A DNA stretch of 64,000 nt from Neobacillus novalis NBRC 102450. GTDB lineage: Bacteria; Bacillota; Bacilli; Bacillales; Cytobacillaceae. The notes under the pieces are model-generated. The model did not search any database. It saw nothing but the letters and a program-made list of their open reading frames with translations, and was not told the origin of the DNA. The stretch covers positions 216,385-280,384 of the forward strand of contig NZ_BCVP01000015.1 of the NCBI RefSeq assembly GCF_001591805.1, given 5' to 3'. The position numbers were made by a program, and so were the translations under genes. Shown here piece by piece: positions 16,433 to 24,501 of this stretch; the first letter of the stretch is position 1; every line of letters begins with the position of its first letter.

Positions 16433-18228
16433 TGAAGGAAGTATTTTACTTTGTAAAAAAATTGCACTCATATTCGGGAAAAGTACTTTATCTCAATCTC
16501 CTTGGAATGATTATCATGAGTTTACTAGAGGGAGTTGGGATCCTATTTTTAATTCCAATGATAAGCATGAGTAATATTGTTAATATAGAAACTGGGGGTA
16601 TACCTTTCTTAGGCTTTTTTGATTTCCTTCAAGATATACCCAATAAATTTGGTTTACCGATTATTTTAGGGATTTATATTTTGCTGGTCATTGGTCAAAA
16701 CATATTGCAACGCCAAATATCCATTAAAAATACTATTATTCAACACGGCTTTTTTCGCCAATTGCGTATTGAGACGTATGAAGCGTTGATTCATGCTAAT
16801 TGGGACTTTTTTATTAAAAAGAGAAAATCGGATCTTCTTAATTTTATGACTTCTGAAATAGCTACTGCTAGCGCCGGAACAAATTCGTTTTTACAATTTA
16901 TTGCCTCCCTAATTTTCACATTGATACAAATTGGAATGGCATTTTTGCTTTCTCCTAATATAACAATCTTCGTATTAATTAGCGGGCTGTTGCTTATTTT
17001 CTTTTCTCGTAAATACCTGAAAAGATCAATTGCGTTAGGCGGGAAAAATTATGAATCCGGAAAGAACTATCTAGCAGGAATAACCGACCAGATAAATGGG
17101 ATTAAAGATATTAAGAGCAATACACTTGAGGAGTCACGAATGGGCTGGTTCCGGGATGTAACTCAAAAGATGCAGAATGAACAAGTTGAATATTCAAGAA
17201 TGAGTACTAAATCTCAATTGTTTTACAAGGTTGCATCAGCTATTTTAATTGGTATCTTTATATTAATTGCTATGAATATGTTCCATGCTCAGGGTGGACA
17301 ACTAATATTGATCATCCTTATTTTTTCAAGACTATGGCCTAGGGTTGCTGGTATCCAAGCTTCTATGGAACAAATAGCCATGAGGATTCCATCCTATAAA
17401 GCTGTAATCGCTTTACAAATTGAATGTAAGCATGCTAGAGAGTTCCGTGATGAGGATGCACATGGAAAGAAACCTCTACAAATTAGAAAAGGGATTGAAT
17501 GTAAGAAAGTCTTTTTTCGTTATAACAAAAACTTAATGACTTATGCGTTACATGATATAAACCTTTTTATCCCATCTAATCAAATGACAGCAGTGGTAGG
17601 GCGGTCTGGTGCTGGGAAGAGTACATTAATTGATTTATTAATGGGCCTTAATAAACCGGAGGAAGGGCAAGTGCTGCTGGATGGAACACCGCTTTCAAGT
17701 ACCAATCTTCTATCTTTAAGACGTGCAATAAGTTATGTTCCGCAGGATCCCTTTTTATTCAATGAGAGTATCAGAGAAAATCTATTAATTATGGAGCCGA
17801 ATGCCAATGAGGAGCAAATTTGGGATGCATTAGAATTTTCCTCTGCTGCAGAGTTTGTAAAAAGGCTACCTAATGGCCTTGATACAATGATTGGTGACCG
17901 AGGAATTAGACTCTCTGGGGGTGAACGGCAGCGACTCGTATTAGCACGAGCCATACTCCGAAATCCATCAATTCTTGTTTTGGATGAGGCAACAAGCTCT
18001 TTGGATACCGAAAATGAAGCGAAAATACAGGAAGCATTAGAAAGATTAAAAGGTAGAATGACGATTATTGTTATAGCACATCGATTATCTACAATCAGGA
18101 ATGCTGACCAAGTTATAGTGTTAGAGCAAGGTGAAATTATTCAAAATGGGGAATTTCTTCAACTTGCAAATGAAAAAAGAAGCATGTTCAATAAGCTACT
18201 TAGTAACCAAATGGAGGCTACACAATGA
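16432..18228 (+). CDS. ABC exporter, fused permease and ATPase (lasso module 2)
   Basis: A 598-residue type I half-exporter. The transmembrane half covers about residues 15-330. The ATPase half has Walker A GRSGAGKST (390-398), signature LSGGERQRLVLARAIL, Walker B ILVLDEATSSLD and the H-loop IAHRLST. It is expected to export the mature lasso peptide and protect the producer. It is the last gene of module 2, coupled to the nucleotidyltransferase upstream, and its stop codon lies at the start of a strong hairpin. It is clearly diverged from the module 1 exporter, which argues for two distinct substrates or an old fusion of two clusters. Confidence 0.88.
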   Translation: MKEVFYFVKKLHSYSGKVLYLNLLGMIIMSLLEGVGILFLIPMISMSNIVNIETGGIPFLGFFDFLQDIPNKFGLPIILGIYILLVIGQNILQRQISIKNTIIQHGFFRQLRIETYEALIHANWDFFIKKRKSDLLNFMTSEIATASAGTNSFLQFIASLIFTLIQIGMAFLLSPNITIFVLISGLLLIFFSRKYLKRSIALGGKNYESGKNYLAGITDQINGIKDIKSNTLEESRMGWFRDVTQKMQNEQVEYSRMSTKSQLFYKVASAILIGIFILIAMNMFHAQGGQLILIILIFSRLWPRVAGIQASMEQIAMRIPSYKAVIALQIECKHAREFRDEDAHGKKPLQIRKGIECKKVFFRYNKNLMTYALHDINLFIPSNQMTAVVGRSGAGKSTLIDLLMGLNKPEEGQVLLDGTPLSSTNLLSLRRAISYVPQDPFLFNESIRENLLIMEPNANEEQIWDALEFSSAAEFVKRLPNGLDTMIGDRGIRLSGGERQRLVLARAILRNPSILVLDEATSSLDTENEAKIQEALERLKGRMTIIVIAHRLSTIRNADQVIVLEQGEIIQNGEFLQLANEKRSMFNKLLSNQMEATQ

Positions 18229-18255
18229 AAACACTCATTTAATGTGAGTGTTTTC
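18227..18255 (+). terminator. Terminator closing the lasso locus
   Basis: Perfect 11-bp stem GAAAACACTCA / TGAGTGTTTTC with a 7-nt loop, overlapping the exporter stop codon. The descending arm carries TTTT but no longer T-tract follows. Confidence 0.75.
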
Positions 18256-18295
18256 CACTTAAAAGGAATTTCCTTAAATCCATCCATTAAGAAAA

Positions 18296-19009
18296 TTATT
18301 TATATAAGAACACATTCAAATTCTTTTTCCCATCAATTGTGCAAAGCAAAACATTACCAACCTCTACCTGGTGAATAGTCTTAAGCGTGTTAACCAGCAA
18401 CCCTTCCGTTACGTTTAATTGCTGCAACGCTGAATAATCAATTTTCCCTTCTTTTATTATCGTCTGGGGAAGGTCAAAAGGCTCCGTTTTTAAGTTATAG
18501 ATTGACGGTGTAACCGCCTCATACTGTGAATCCAAAAAGATGGAAATTTTCCCGTCGGACTCCCACATGGCCAAGGCTACTTTTTTTACGTCCGCTATTT
18601 TTTCTTTTCGTAACTCCGCTAATAATGTATCTATCGAGATTCTTGCCTTTTTCAGTCCTTTATAACTAATTTCCCCCTCCTTAATAAGTGAAATGGGCGA
18701 TGATTCAATGATGTTTCTTAGCTGGGGCCATTTTAAGTTTAAGAATATCCCAATCAAATACAGAATAATGATGACAATCGTAGAGATTACTGAACCCTTT
18801 AATCCGATTCTATGGTCTGACAGTGGATGGGCAATGATGTTTCCGATCATTAAAGCCATAATAAAATCAAGTAATCTTAATTGAGAAATCGCACGAGAAC
18901 CCATAACTTTGACCGCAAAGAGCAAAAAGATAAACGTGACTACAGATCTTAAAATCCACTCAACTGCTGAAAGTGCTTCTTGGCCATGGAAAAAATCCAA
19001 TGAGGACAC
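18296..19009 (-). CDS. DUF421 membrane protein (YetF-like)
   Basis: A 237-residue protein with three N-terminal hydrophobic helices (about residues 15-90) followed by a soluble domain, the layout of the DUF421/YetF family common in Bacillus. Typical segments are 'VKVMGSRAISQLRLLDFIMALMIGN' after helix 1 and 'LSDHRIGLKGSVIS', and the soluble part has the duplicated 'I.EG.I....L......I..L' pattern. The role is poorly known; members are often spore- or stress-linked membrane proteins. It reads away from the lactonase gene and is probably monocistronic. Confidence 0.85.
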   Translation of the reverse strand: MSSLDFFHGQEALSAVEWILRSVVTFIFLLFAVKVMGSRAISQLRLLDFIMALMIGNIIAHPLSDHRIGLKGSVISTIVIIILYLIGIFLNLKWPQLRNIIESSPISLIKEGEISYKGLKKARISIDTLLAELRKEKIADVKKVALAMWESDGKISIFLDSQYEAVTPSIYNLKTEPFDLPQTIIKEGKIDYSALQQLNVTEGLLVNTLKTIHQVEVGNVLLCTIDGKKNLNVFLYK

Positions 19010-19070
19010 ATCCTTTAATGATTAACGTCCTATTTAGTATTCTCATGGGCTCTGATATTTTACGCTCAAA

Positions 19071-19103
19071 AATAAAAAAGCTGATTAGAAATTCTAATCA
19101 GCT
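19071..19103 (-). terminator. Terminator of the lactonase gene
   Basis: Near-perfect palindrome AGCTGATTAGAA / TTCTAATCAGCT (19079-19103) followed on the minus strand by CTTTTTTATTTT. It overlaps the lactonase stop codon. Confidence 0.85.
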
Positions 19104-20153
19104 CAAAACGTGTAAAAACTTCACACAAACTGGATATGGCACCGCAATATCAGACTGAATAAGGGTTAATTTTCCCGTACCCTCATCCCGCGAAAATAAC
19201 ACAAGATTGCCCGATTCCTGATTGGAAGCTACAATGAATTTCTCTGATGGATCTAGTGCAAAATCCCTCGGCCAATCCCCTTCAGTAGAGGTATGCTCAA
19301 TAAAGCTAAGCTCACCCGATTCTTGATTGACACTAAACACAGCAATACTATTATGCCCCCGATTTCCCGCATAAACAAAGCGTCCATCGGAAGAAATATG
19401 AATCGCACTGCCTTGGTTATTTTCGGTAAAATTCGCCGGCAATGTGGAAATATATTGTATCTCGGAGAAATGGCCATTTTCTGAGTGATAGTTTAAAACT
19501 ATTACTTCAGAACTAAACTCTGTCATGAGATAAGCAAATTTTCCATTTGGATGGAAGGCGAGATGGCGCGGGCCGCTGCCAGCCTTTAAAGGCAGCAATT
19601 TGACCTTTTCAAGCGAACTGTCATCATGAACGGCATAGGTAATAAGGGCATCGATGCCTAAGTCTACAACGGCTAGATATTTTTCATCCGGGGTAAGGCC
19701 CGCATAGTGGGTATGAGGTTTTTCCTGCCTGGAATCAGGCCCTCGTCCTTCATGTTTGATCACTGAAGCATCAGGTTGTATTCTGCCATTCCCTTGGCTA
19801 ATCAAGTGGGAGACGACTTCACCTTTATGGTAATTTGCACTGAATACATAGCGGTTTTTGCTGTCGACACTGACATGACATGGAGAAGAGCCCGCGAGTA
19901 CTTGGCTGTTAATTGCGGATAATCCACTGCCTTCATTTATGGCAAAAGCAGCTATTCCCCCAGCTTCACCTTCTTTAGCTACAGAATAAAGGTATTGATT
20001 GTCTTTGCTAATGGTTAAGTAGGTGGGATTCTCCAATTCGCCTGCTACTTGGATATTTTCGATTTTTTTATCGTCAGTATTTAAGGTGAAGGAATAGATC
20101 CCTCTACTTTCACCTTTTGTATAGGTTCCAATATAACCATTATATTTTGCCAT
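19098..20153 (-). CDS. pgl: Lactonase family protein (6-phosphogluconolactonase, beta-propeller)
   Basis: A 351-residue seven-bladed beta-propeller of the 6-phosphogluconolactonase/carboxy-cis,cis-muconate cyclase-like family (YkgB in B. subtilis). It starts KYNGYIGTYTKGESRGIYSF and shows repeated blade strands such as 'GSSPCHVSVDSKNRYVFSANY', 'GPRHLAFHPNGKFAYLMTE' and 'WPRDFALDPSEKFIVASNQ'. It should hydrolyse 6-phosphogluconolactone in the pentose phosphate pathway, in the cytoplasm. It is a single gene, divergent from bdbD. The assignment rests on fold and motif similarity; other lactone substrates are possible. Confidence 0.83.
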   Translation of the reverse strand: MAKYNGYIGTYTKGESRGIYSFTLNTDDKKIENIQVAGELENPTYLTISKDNQYLYSVAKEGEAGGIAAFAINEGSGLSAINSQVLAGSSPCHVSVDSKNRYVFSANYHKGEVVSHLISQGNGRIQPDASVIKHEGRGPDSRQEKPHTHYAGLTPDEKYLAVVDLGIDALITYAVHDDSSLEKVKLLPLKAGSGPRHLAFHPNGKFAYLMTEFSSEVIVLNYHSENGHFSEIQYISTLPANFTENNQGSAIHISSDGRFVYAGNRGHNSIAVFSVNQESGELSFIEHTSTEGDWPRDFALDPSEKFIVASNQESGNLVLFSRDEGTGKLTLIQSDIAVPYPVCVKFLHVLS

Positions 20154-20331
20154 TATCTATGCACCTCGACTATCAATATTAGAATACATCTTTATCATAA
20201 CCCATAATTATTAATAACCTAAACAGGAAGTCTTTTTTGTTTGCATTATTAAGTAAGATAGGTAATATTAAAACTAGCTGGGAACACAACCTATCTATAT
20301 TTTTCGTTATTTTATTTAAAGGAGTTTGATT

Positions 20332-21045
20332 ATGGCAAATAACAAAAAAAGCAATAAAAATCAGCAGCCATCCTCAGCAAAATTTGTTTTCTGGATGGTT
20401 GGAATCGTTGTTGTATTTATACTTGGATTTATTTTTTTAGGCAATCATACAAAACCTGATGAGAAGGCAAAAACGAAGGAAACGATTGATTATAGTAATC
20501 AGCCGTTCCTTGGTGACGAGTCCGCACCAGTCTCGATTATTGAGTTTGGCGATTATAAATGCCCAAACTGCAAACAATTTTCCGAAGGTATCGTGCCAAT
20601 TATTCAACAAGAGCTGGTTGATAGCGGGAAGGCAAAGTTTTATTTTATGAATGATTCTTTTATTAATATTGATTCCATTCGTTCTGCAAAATTTGCGGAA
20701 TCAGTCTTTCAAGAACTAGGAAACGAAACGTTTTGGAAATTCCATGATAAACTTTTTGCTAAGCAGCCAAAGGATCCAAATGCAGAAAAAATGGATGTTT
20801 TTACAGAAAAATTCTTGGCTGATACGTTGAAGGAACTCGTAAGTGACGATGAGGCTAAAAAGGTTGTAGAAAATTTCCAGGCCAAAAAGTCAGATAAAGC
20901 ATGGGAAAAGGATATGGAATACGCTAAAAAACTAGGGGTTACTGGAACACCGACGCTTTTCGTTAATGGCAAGATGTTCACTGGATCAATCGATGACTTA
21001 ATTAACATGGTAGAAAAGGCGGCAAAGGGGAAAAAGAATGAATAA
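20332..21045 (+). CDS. bdbD: Thiol-disulfide oxidoreductase BdbD (DsbA-like)
   Basis: A 237-residue membrane-anchored DsbA-family protein. One N-terminal transmembrane helix (about residues 18-37) precedes an extracytoplasmic thioredoxin-like domain with the CPNC active site (77-80) and the cis-Pro loop GVTGTPTLFVNG near the C-terminus. It introduces disulfide bonds into exported proteins and is reoxidised by BdbC, encoded directly downstream with an 8-bp overlap. Start chosen at ATG 20332 behind AAAGGAG, not at the upstream TTG. The pair could also oxidise the two-Cys lasso core, but there is no direct evidence for that. Confidence 0.9.
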   Translation: MANNKKSNKNQQPSSAKFVFWMVGIVVVFILGFIFLGNHTKPDEKAKTKETIDYSNQPFLGDESAPVSIIEFGDYKCPNCKQFSEGIVPIIQQELVDSGKAKFYFMNDSFINIDSIRSAKFAESVFQELGNETFWKFHDKLFAKQPKDPNAEKMDVFTEKFLADTLKELVSDDEAKKVVENFQAKKSDKAWEKDMEYAKKLGVTGTPTLFVNGKMFTGSIDDLINMVEKAAKGKKNE

Positions 21046-21466
21046 ACCCTTGCTGCTCTCCTGGATAGCTGCCATCTTAGCAACACTTGGCAGCTTATAT
21101 TTCAGTGAAGTTCAACATTTTATTCCCTGTACACTTTGCTGGTACCAGCGGATTTTCATGTATCCGTTAGTCATAATTCTCGGAACAGCGGTTTATCGCA
21201 ATGATAAAGGAATCTATAAATATGCACTGCCATTGTCAATCGTGGGCATGCTCATTTCCGGCTATCACACTTTATTACAAAAAGTTCCCTACATCCAGCA
21301 GTTTGAGATGTGTACTGAAGGGGTGCCCTGCTCAAAGGATTACATAAACTGGCTGGGCTTTATCACGATTCCTTTGTTAGCATTTATTGCTTTTACGATT
21401 ATTTCTGTAAGCCTAGTAATTTTATCTAGAGGCAAAAACGAAGAAGAGACTATCCGCCAAAGGTAG
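21038..21466 (+). CDS. bdbC: Disulfide oxidoreductase BdbC (DsbB-like)
   Basis: A 142-residue four-helix membrane protein of the DsbB family. The first Cys pair, FIPCTLCWYQR (Cys31, Cys34), and the second, MCTEGVPCSKDY, in the other extracytoplasmic loop are both present. It passes electrons from BdbD to quinone. The gene overlaps bdbD, so both are translated from one message, and a terminator overlaps its stop codon. Confidence 0.92.
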   Translation: MNKPLLLSWIAAILATLGSLYFSEVQHFIPCTLCWYQRIFMYPLVIILGTAVYRNDKGIYKYALPLSIVGMLISGYHTLLQKVPYIQQFEMCTEGVPCSKDYINWLGFITIPLLAFIAFTIISVSLVILSRGKNEEETIRQR

Positions 21467-21479
21467 TCTCTTCTTTTTG
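21443..21479 (+). terminator. Terminator after bdbC
   Basis: Stem GAAGAGACTA (21443-21452) / TAGTCTCTTC (21464-21473) with an 11-nt loop and TTTTTG following; overlaps the bdbC stop. Confidence 0.88.
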
Positions 21480-21540
21480 TTATACCCGCAGTTCATTCAG
21501 CAAACAATAAGGACAATAAATAACTTTATTGGAGGCAGCA

Positions 21541-23124
21541 ATGAAAGCATCAGATGTAGTAGTAAATTGTTTAGAAAACGAAGGTGTCAAATATGTTTTT
21601 GGGATAATCGGAAAGGAAGTCATAGATTTAGCTGATTCGTTGTCCAAATCTGAAAAAATTAAATACATTCCCGTGCGCCATGAGCAAGGGGCAGCCTTCA
21701 TGGCCGATGTTTACGGCCGAATCTCGGGGAAACCAGGTGTCTGCTTGGCAACACTTGGACCAGGGGCAACAAACCTTTTGACGGGTGTCGCAAGTGCAAA
21801 TTTGGACCATTCACCAGTAGTGGCCATAACGGGGCAAACCGGCTTAGAAAAGCAGCATAAAAATACCCACCAGTATATAGATATCCAAAGGGTTTATGAA
21901 CCTGTTACGAAATGGTCAGTACAAGTTAAAGCGGCAGATAGGATTCCTGAAATCATCAGAAAGTCTTTTCGAATAGCGACTGAAGAAAAACCTGGGGCCG
22001 TTGTGATTGAACTGCCGGAAAATATTGCAATGGAGAATGTGACCACGAAGCCGTTAGCTGTTACATGCCTGCCCAAAAGTGTGCCAGCGGCCGAATCACT
22101 CAAGCAGGCAGCCCAACTGCTTAACGCAAGTAATCGCCCCTTTATCATTGTAGGAAATGAAATCATCCGCCAGGATGCCGCTAATGAGGTCCAAATGATT
22201 ATTGAACAGCTAGGCTCCCCAGTGGCACAAAGCTTTATGGCTAAAGGAATTTTAGCAAAAGGGAATCCGCAAAATTTTTATACCTTTGGTTTTACTGAAA
22301 AGGATTATGTCCTCCGCGGTTTTGAGGAAGCTGATTTACTTGTGGTGATTGGTTTTGACATGATCGAAAAGCTTCCATCGGAATGGAACAAGAAAAAGGT
22401 CCCAGTCATTCATATATCCGCTTCAGCAGCAGATGTGGATGAATACTATCCCGTAAAGGCAGAGTTAATAGGGAATTTGAAAGTGCAGCTGCCACTATTT
22501 CTTTCAAATGGGATCCACTTTAAGCGATGGCTGCCATCAGGTGACTTGAAAGCCCGGATAGAAGAATCTTATTCAATCATTGAACAAGCTGGCGGCAATT
22601 CTTCATTAACCATTGAAGCTATTTTGCATGCAGTTGAAAGGGTCCAAACTAAAGAAACCATCGTCATATCTGACGTGGGCTCACATAAAGTTTCAATTGC
22701 GAGGACTTACCAACCCGTTCAAGCGAACCAGCTGATTATCTCCAATGGATTAGCTTCGATGGGCATCGCTATCCCGGGGGCAATTGGCGCCAAATTAGCT
22801 GCCCCTGAAAAAACGATTATCTGTATTACTGGGGATGGCGGAGCATTGATGAACTTTTCTGAACTAGAGACAGCCAAACGGCTGGGGGTGTCCTTTGTCA
22901 TTGTTCTATTGAATAATTCGATGTTGAAGCTTGAAGTGGATACAATGGAGAAAAAGTTTGCCGATAGCTTTGGTGTTACGTTTTCTAATCCGGATTTCAT
23001 TCAATTGGCTGAGGGTTATGGGGTTAGAGGGAAGAGGGTAATTAACATCTTAGAGTTTGAGGGGGTGTTAACAGAAGCAGTGAATGCGAATAATGAAGTT
23101 GTACTGATAGATGTCATCATGTAA
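21541..23124 (+). CDS. ThDP-dependent enzyme, acetolactate synthase-like
   Basis: A 527-residue thiamine diphosphate enzyme with the three-domain layout of the acetohydroxyacid synthase family. The N-terminal PYR domain holds the ThDP-activating Glu48 in 'VRHEQGAAFMADVYGR', and 'LGPGATNLLTG' follows. The C-terminal domain has the Mg-ThDP motif starting at GDG (431-433) and ending at LLNN. No regulatory small subunit (ilvN) or acetolactate decarboxylase is adjacent, so the true substrate may differ from pyruvate; catabolic acetolactate synthase, sulfoacetaldehyde- or benzoylformate-type activities cannot be excluded. Start is ATG 21541 behind GGAGG, not the TTG 12 bases earlier. Monocistronic with a strong terminator. 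Confidence 0.78.
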   Translation: MKASDVVVNCLENEGVKYVFGIIGKEVIDLADSLSKSEKIKYIPVRHEQGAAFMADVYGRISGKPGVCLATLGPGATNLLTGVASANLDHSPVVAITGQTGLEKQHKNTHQYIDIQRVYEPVTKWSVQVKAADRIPEIIRKSFRIATEEKPGAVVIELPENIAMENVTTKPLAVTCLPKSVPAAESLKQAAQLLNASNRPFIIVGNEIIRQDAANEVQMIIEQLGSPVAQSFMAKGILAKGNPQNFYTFGFTEKDYVLRGFEEADLLVVIGFDMIEKLPSEWNKKKVPVIHISASAADVDEYYPVKAELIGNLKVQLPLFLSNGIHFKRWLPSGDLKARIEESYSIIEQAGGNSSLTIEAILHAVERVQTKETIVISDVGSHKVSIARTYQPVQANQLIISNGLASMGIAIPGAIGAKLAAPEKTIICITGDGGALMNFSELETAKRLGVSFVIVLLNNSMLKLEVDTMEKKFADSFGVTFSNPDFIQLAEGYGVRGKRVINILEFEGVLTEAVNANNEVVLIDVIM

Positions 23125-23147
23125 AAAGCATAGTTTTCTCTAATCAT

Positions 23148-23190
23148 CACAAAAGAGCGGTTATCCAAAAAAGGCAGCCGCTCTTTTGTG
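23148..23190. terminator. Bidirectional terminator
   Basis: Perfect 13-bp stem CACAAAAGAGCGG (23148-23160) / CCGCTCTTTTGTG (23178-23190), A-rich and T-rich on opposite arms. It lies between the converging ThDP enzyme gene and yjcZ-like gene. Confidence 0.88.
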
Positions 23191-23228
23191 TCCCAAAACT
23201 ATGGTGCTGATTTAAAGTTAATCATTCA

Positions 23229-23324
23229 TTAGTACATAAAAGCTGTACCAACAATGATTAATAAAATAAACAACACAACAATTAACGCAAAACCGTTGTT
23301 GTGTCTTTCGTGATGCTCAGACAT
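23229..23324 (-). CDS. YjcZ-family small sporulation membrane protein
   Basis: A 31-residue ORF: a polar head MSEHHERHNNG followed by a single hydrophobic segment FALIVVLFILLIIVGTAFMY. The FALIVVLFILLIIVG block is the signature of YjcZ/YhzF-like proteins, small membrane peptides made during sporulation in Bacillus. On the minus strand ATG at 23324 is preceded by a very strong GGGGGTGGTG site. Too short for most gene finders, but motif and ribosome binding site together make it convincing. Confidence 0.88.
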   Translation of the reverse strand: MSEHHERHNNGFALIVVLFILLIIVGTAFMY

Positions 23325-23451
23325 AGAAATCACCACCCCCATTAAATAATTTCATTTTATGCATGATTATTTGATTTGAAAGGGACAAGTGTTTATTATC
23401 TGATTTTTTAGTCATAAATTGCCTTATTGTGTGTGAAATTCAAAGAAAGAA

Positions 23452-23479
23452 AAGCCCGCCAATCTCTGTTGGCAGGCTT
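23452..23479 (-). terminator. Terminator of the esterase gene
   Basis: On the minus strand AAGCCTGCCAA pairs with TTGGCGGGCTT (one mismatch) and is followed by TTCTTTC. Confidence 0.75.
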
Positions 23480-23487
23480 CTTTCCTG

Positions 23488-24348
23488 TTATTCGAAATGT
23501 CCTTTTAAAAAGGTAATTACTTCATCAAAGGCTTTTTGGACAATGGGGTTCTGCCAATCTTCGTCGAAGACATGCTTGCCGTTTGGAATCGTAATTAAGC
23601 TGCTTTCTACTCCGACTTTGGTTAATGCCTCGGACATTAGCACCGACTGTTCATATGGGACATCTTCATCCATTGTCCCGTGCAAAAGAAGTGTAGGTGG
23701 AAAATCGGCACTAGTAAAGTTTATCGGGCAAAACTGGGAAAGCTGTTCCTTATTTAGACCGCCGCTTATTTCCTCAATCCATACACCATTTTGTCTGGCA
23801 TACATATAGATGGCATAACGTTTTTGAATCGGACCGACGGTAATAATTTCGTTTGAAACGAGCATTTTTGCAAGTTCCTTGGGAACAGTTGTCATGTTTT
23901 GATAGTGGGGGCTTGGTTTCATTGCCCAATCGCCGGTGATATCACCATACCCATAAAATGAGACAATTGCCTTGGGCTTTTTCTTGAAAGTTCCTGATAA
24001 TAGGGCAAGGTAGCCGCCTGCTGAGCCTCCAATTACTGCTATTTTTTCTGCGTCATATTCAAATTCCTTGACACCTTCGTTTTCAAGCCATAAAAGGGCA
24101 TCAGCAATATCCGCTTTTATATCGGGAAGCTTGGACTCAGGAGCAAGCCGATAATCGATGGAGAATACATTAAAACCAGCATGAAGATAAAGTTCAATCT
24201 GTTCGGCTTTCATATCTTCCCTTGATCCCCAGAATAGGCCGCCGCCGTGAATATAAACGATGACAGGACTGAGCTTTTGAGCAACAGGATAAAAATCTCC
24301 CTTAATTTCATAATTATCTTCTTTTTTATAAATGATTGTTGTTTTCAT
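23488..24348 (-). CDS. Alpha/beta hydrolase (esterase/lipase, HSL-like)
   Basis: A 286-residue cytoplasmic alpha/beta hydrolase. The oxyanion-hole motif HGGG is at residues 34-37, the nucleophile Ser109 lies in GGSAGG (107-112), and Asp in 'LLHGTMDEDVPY' and His in 'PNGKHVFD' complete the triad. This pattern belongs to the hormone-sensitive lipase-like and BD-FAE families acting on short-chain esters or acyl sugars. No signal peptide. Single gene with its own terminator; the substrate is unknown. An inverted repeat TTGTCC/GGACAA at 24444-24460 lies upstream. Confidence 0.85.
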   Translation of the reverse strand: MKTTIIYKKEDNYEIKGDFYPVAQKLSPVIVYIHGGGLFWGSREDMKAEQIELYLHAGFNVFSIDYRLAPESKLPDIKADIADALLWLENEGVKEFEYDAEKIAVIGGSAGGYLALLSGTFKKKPKAIVSFYGYGDITGDWAMKPSPHYQNMTTVPKELAKMLVSNEIITVGPIQKRYAIYMYARQNGVWIEEISGGLNKEQLSQFCPINFTSADFPPTLLLHGTMDEDVPYEQSVLMSEALTKVGVESSLITIPNGKHVFDEDWQNPIVQKAFDEVITFLKGHFE

Positions 24349-24443
24349 CTTGATGCTTCACACTCTTTCATTAAAGTAATTTCAACTCGTTATTATATTA
24401 TAATAAAAAAAGTAGTATTATTTGCTAAAAAGATTAATTCAAT

Positions 24444-24460
24444 TTGTCCATTTAGGACAA
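24444..24460. promoter_or_regulatory. Small inverted repeat upstream of the esterase
   Basis: TTGTCC-ATTTA-GGACAA, a 6-bp palindromic arm pair in the region upstream of the esterase gene. It may be an operator; GGACAAA-like words also occur before allC (36442) and, as AGACAAA, before the pucR gene (26211). Confidence 0.25.
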
Positions 24461-24501
24461 TGACTGAAATTATTCACTGCTAGGCTTTTCATTTAAAAAG
24501 G

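Noticed and set aside
21541..23124. Classical biosynthetic acetolactate synthase (ilvB)
   Set aside because: No ilvN or other branched-chain genes nearby and the gene is monocistronic, so only a general family name is given.
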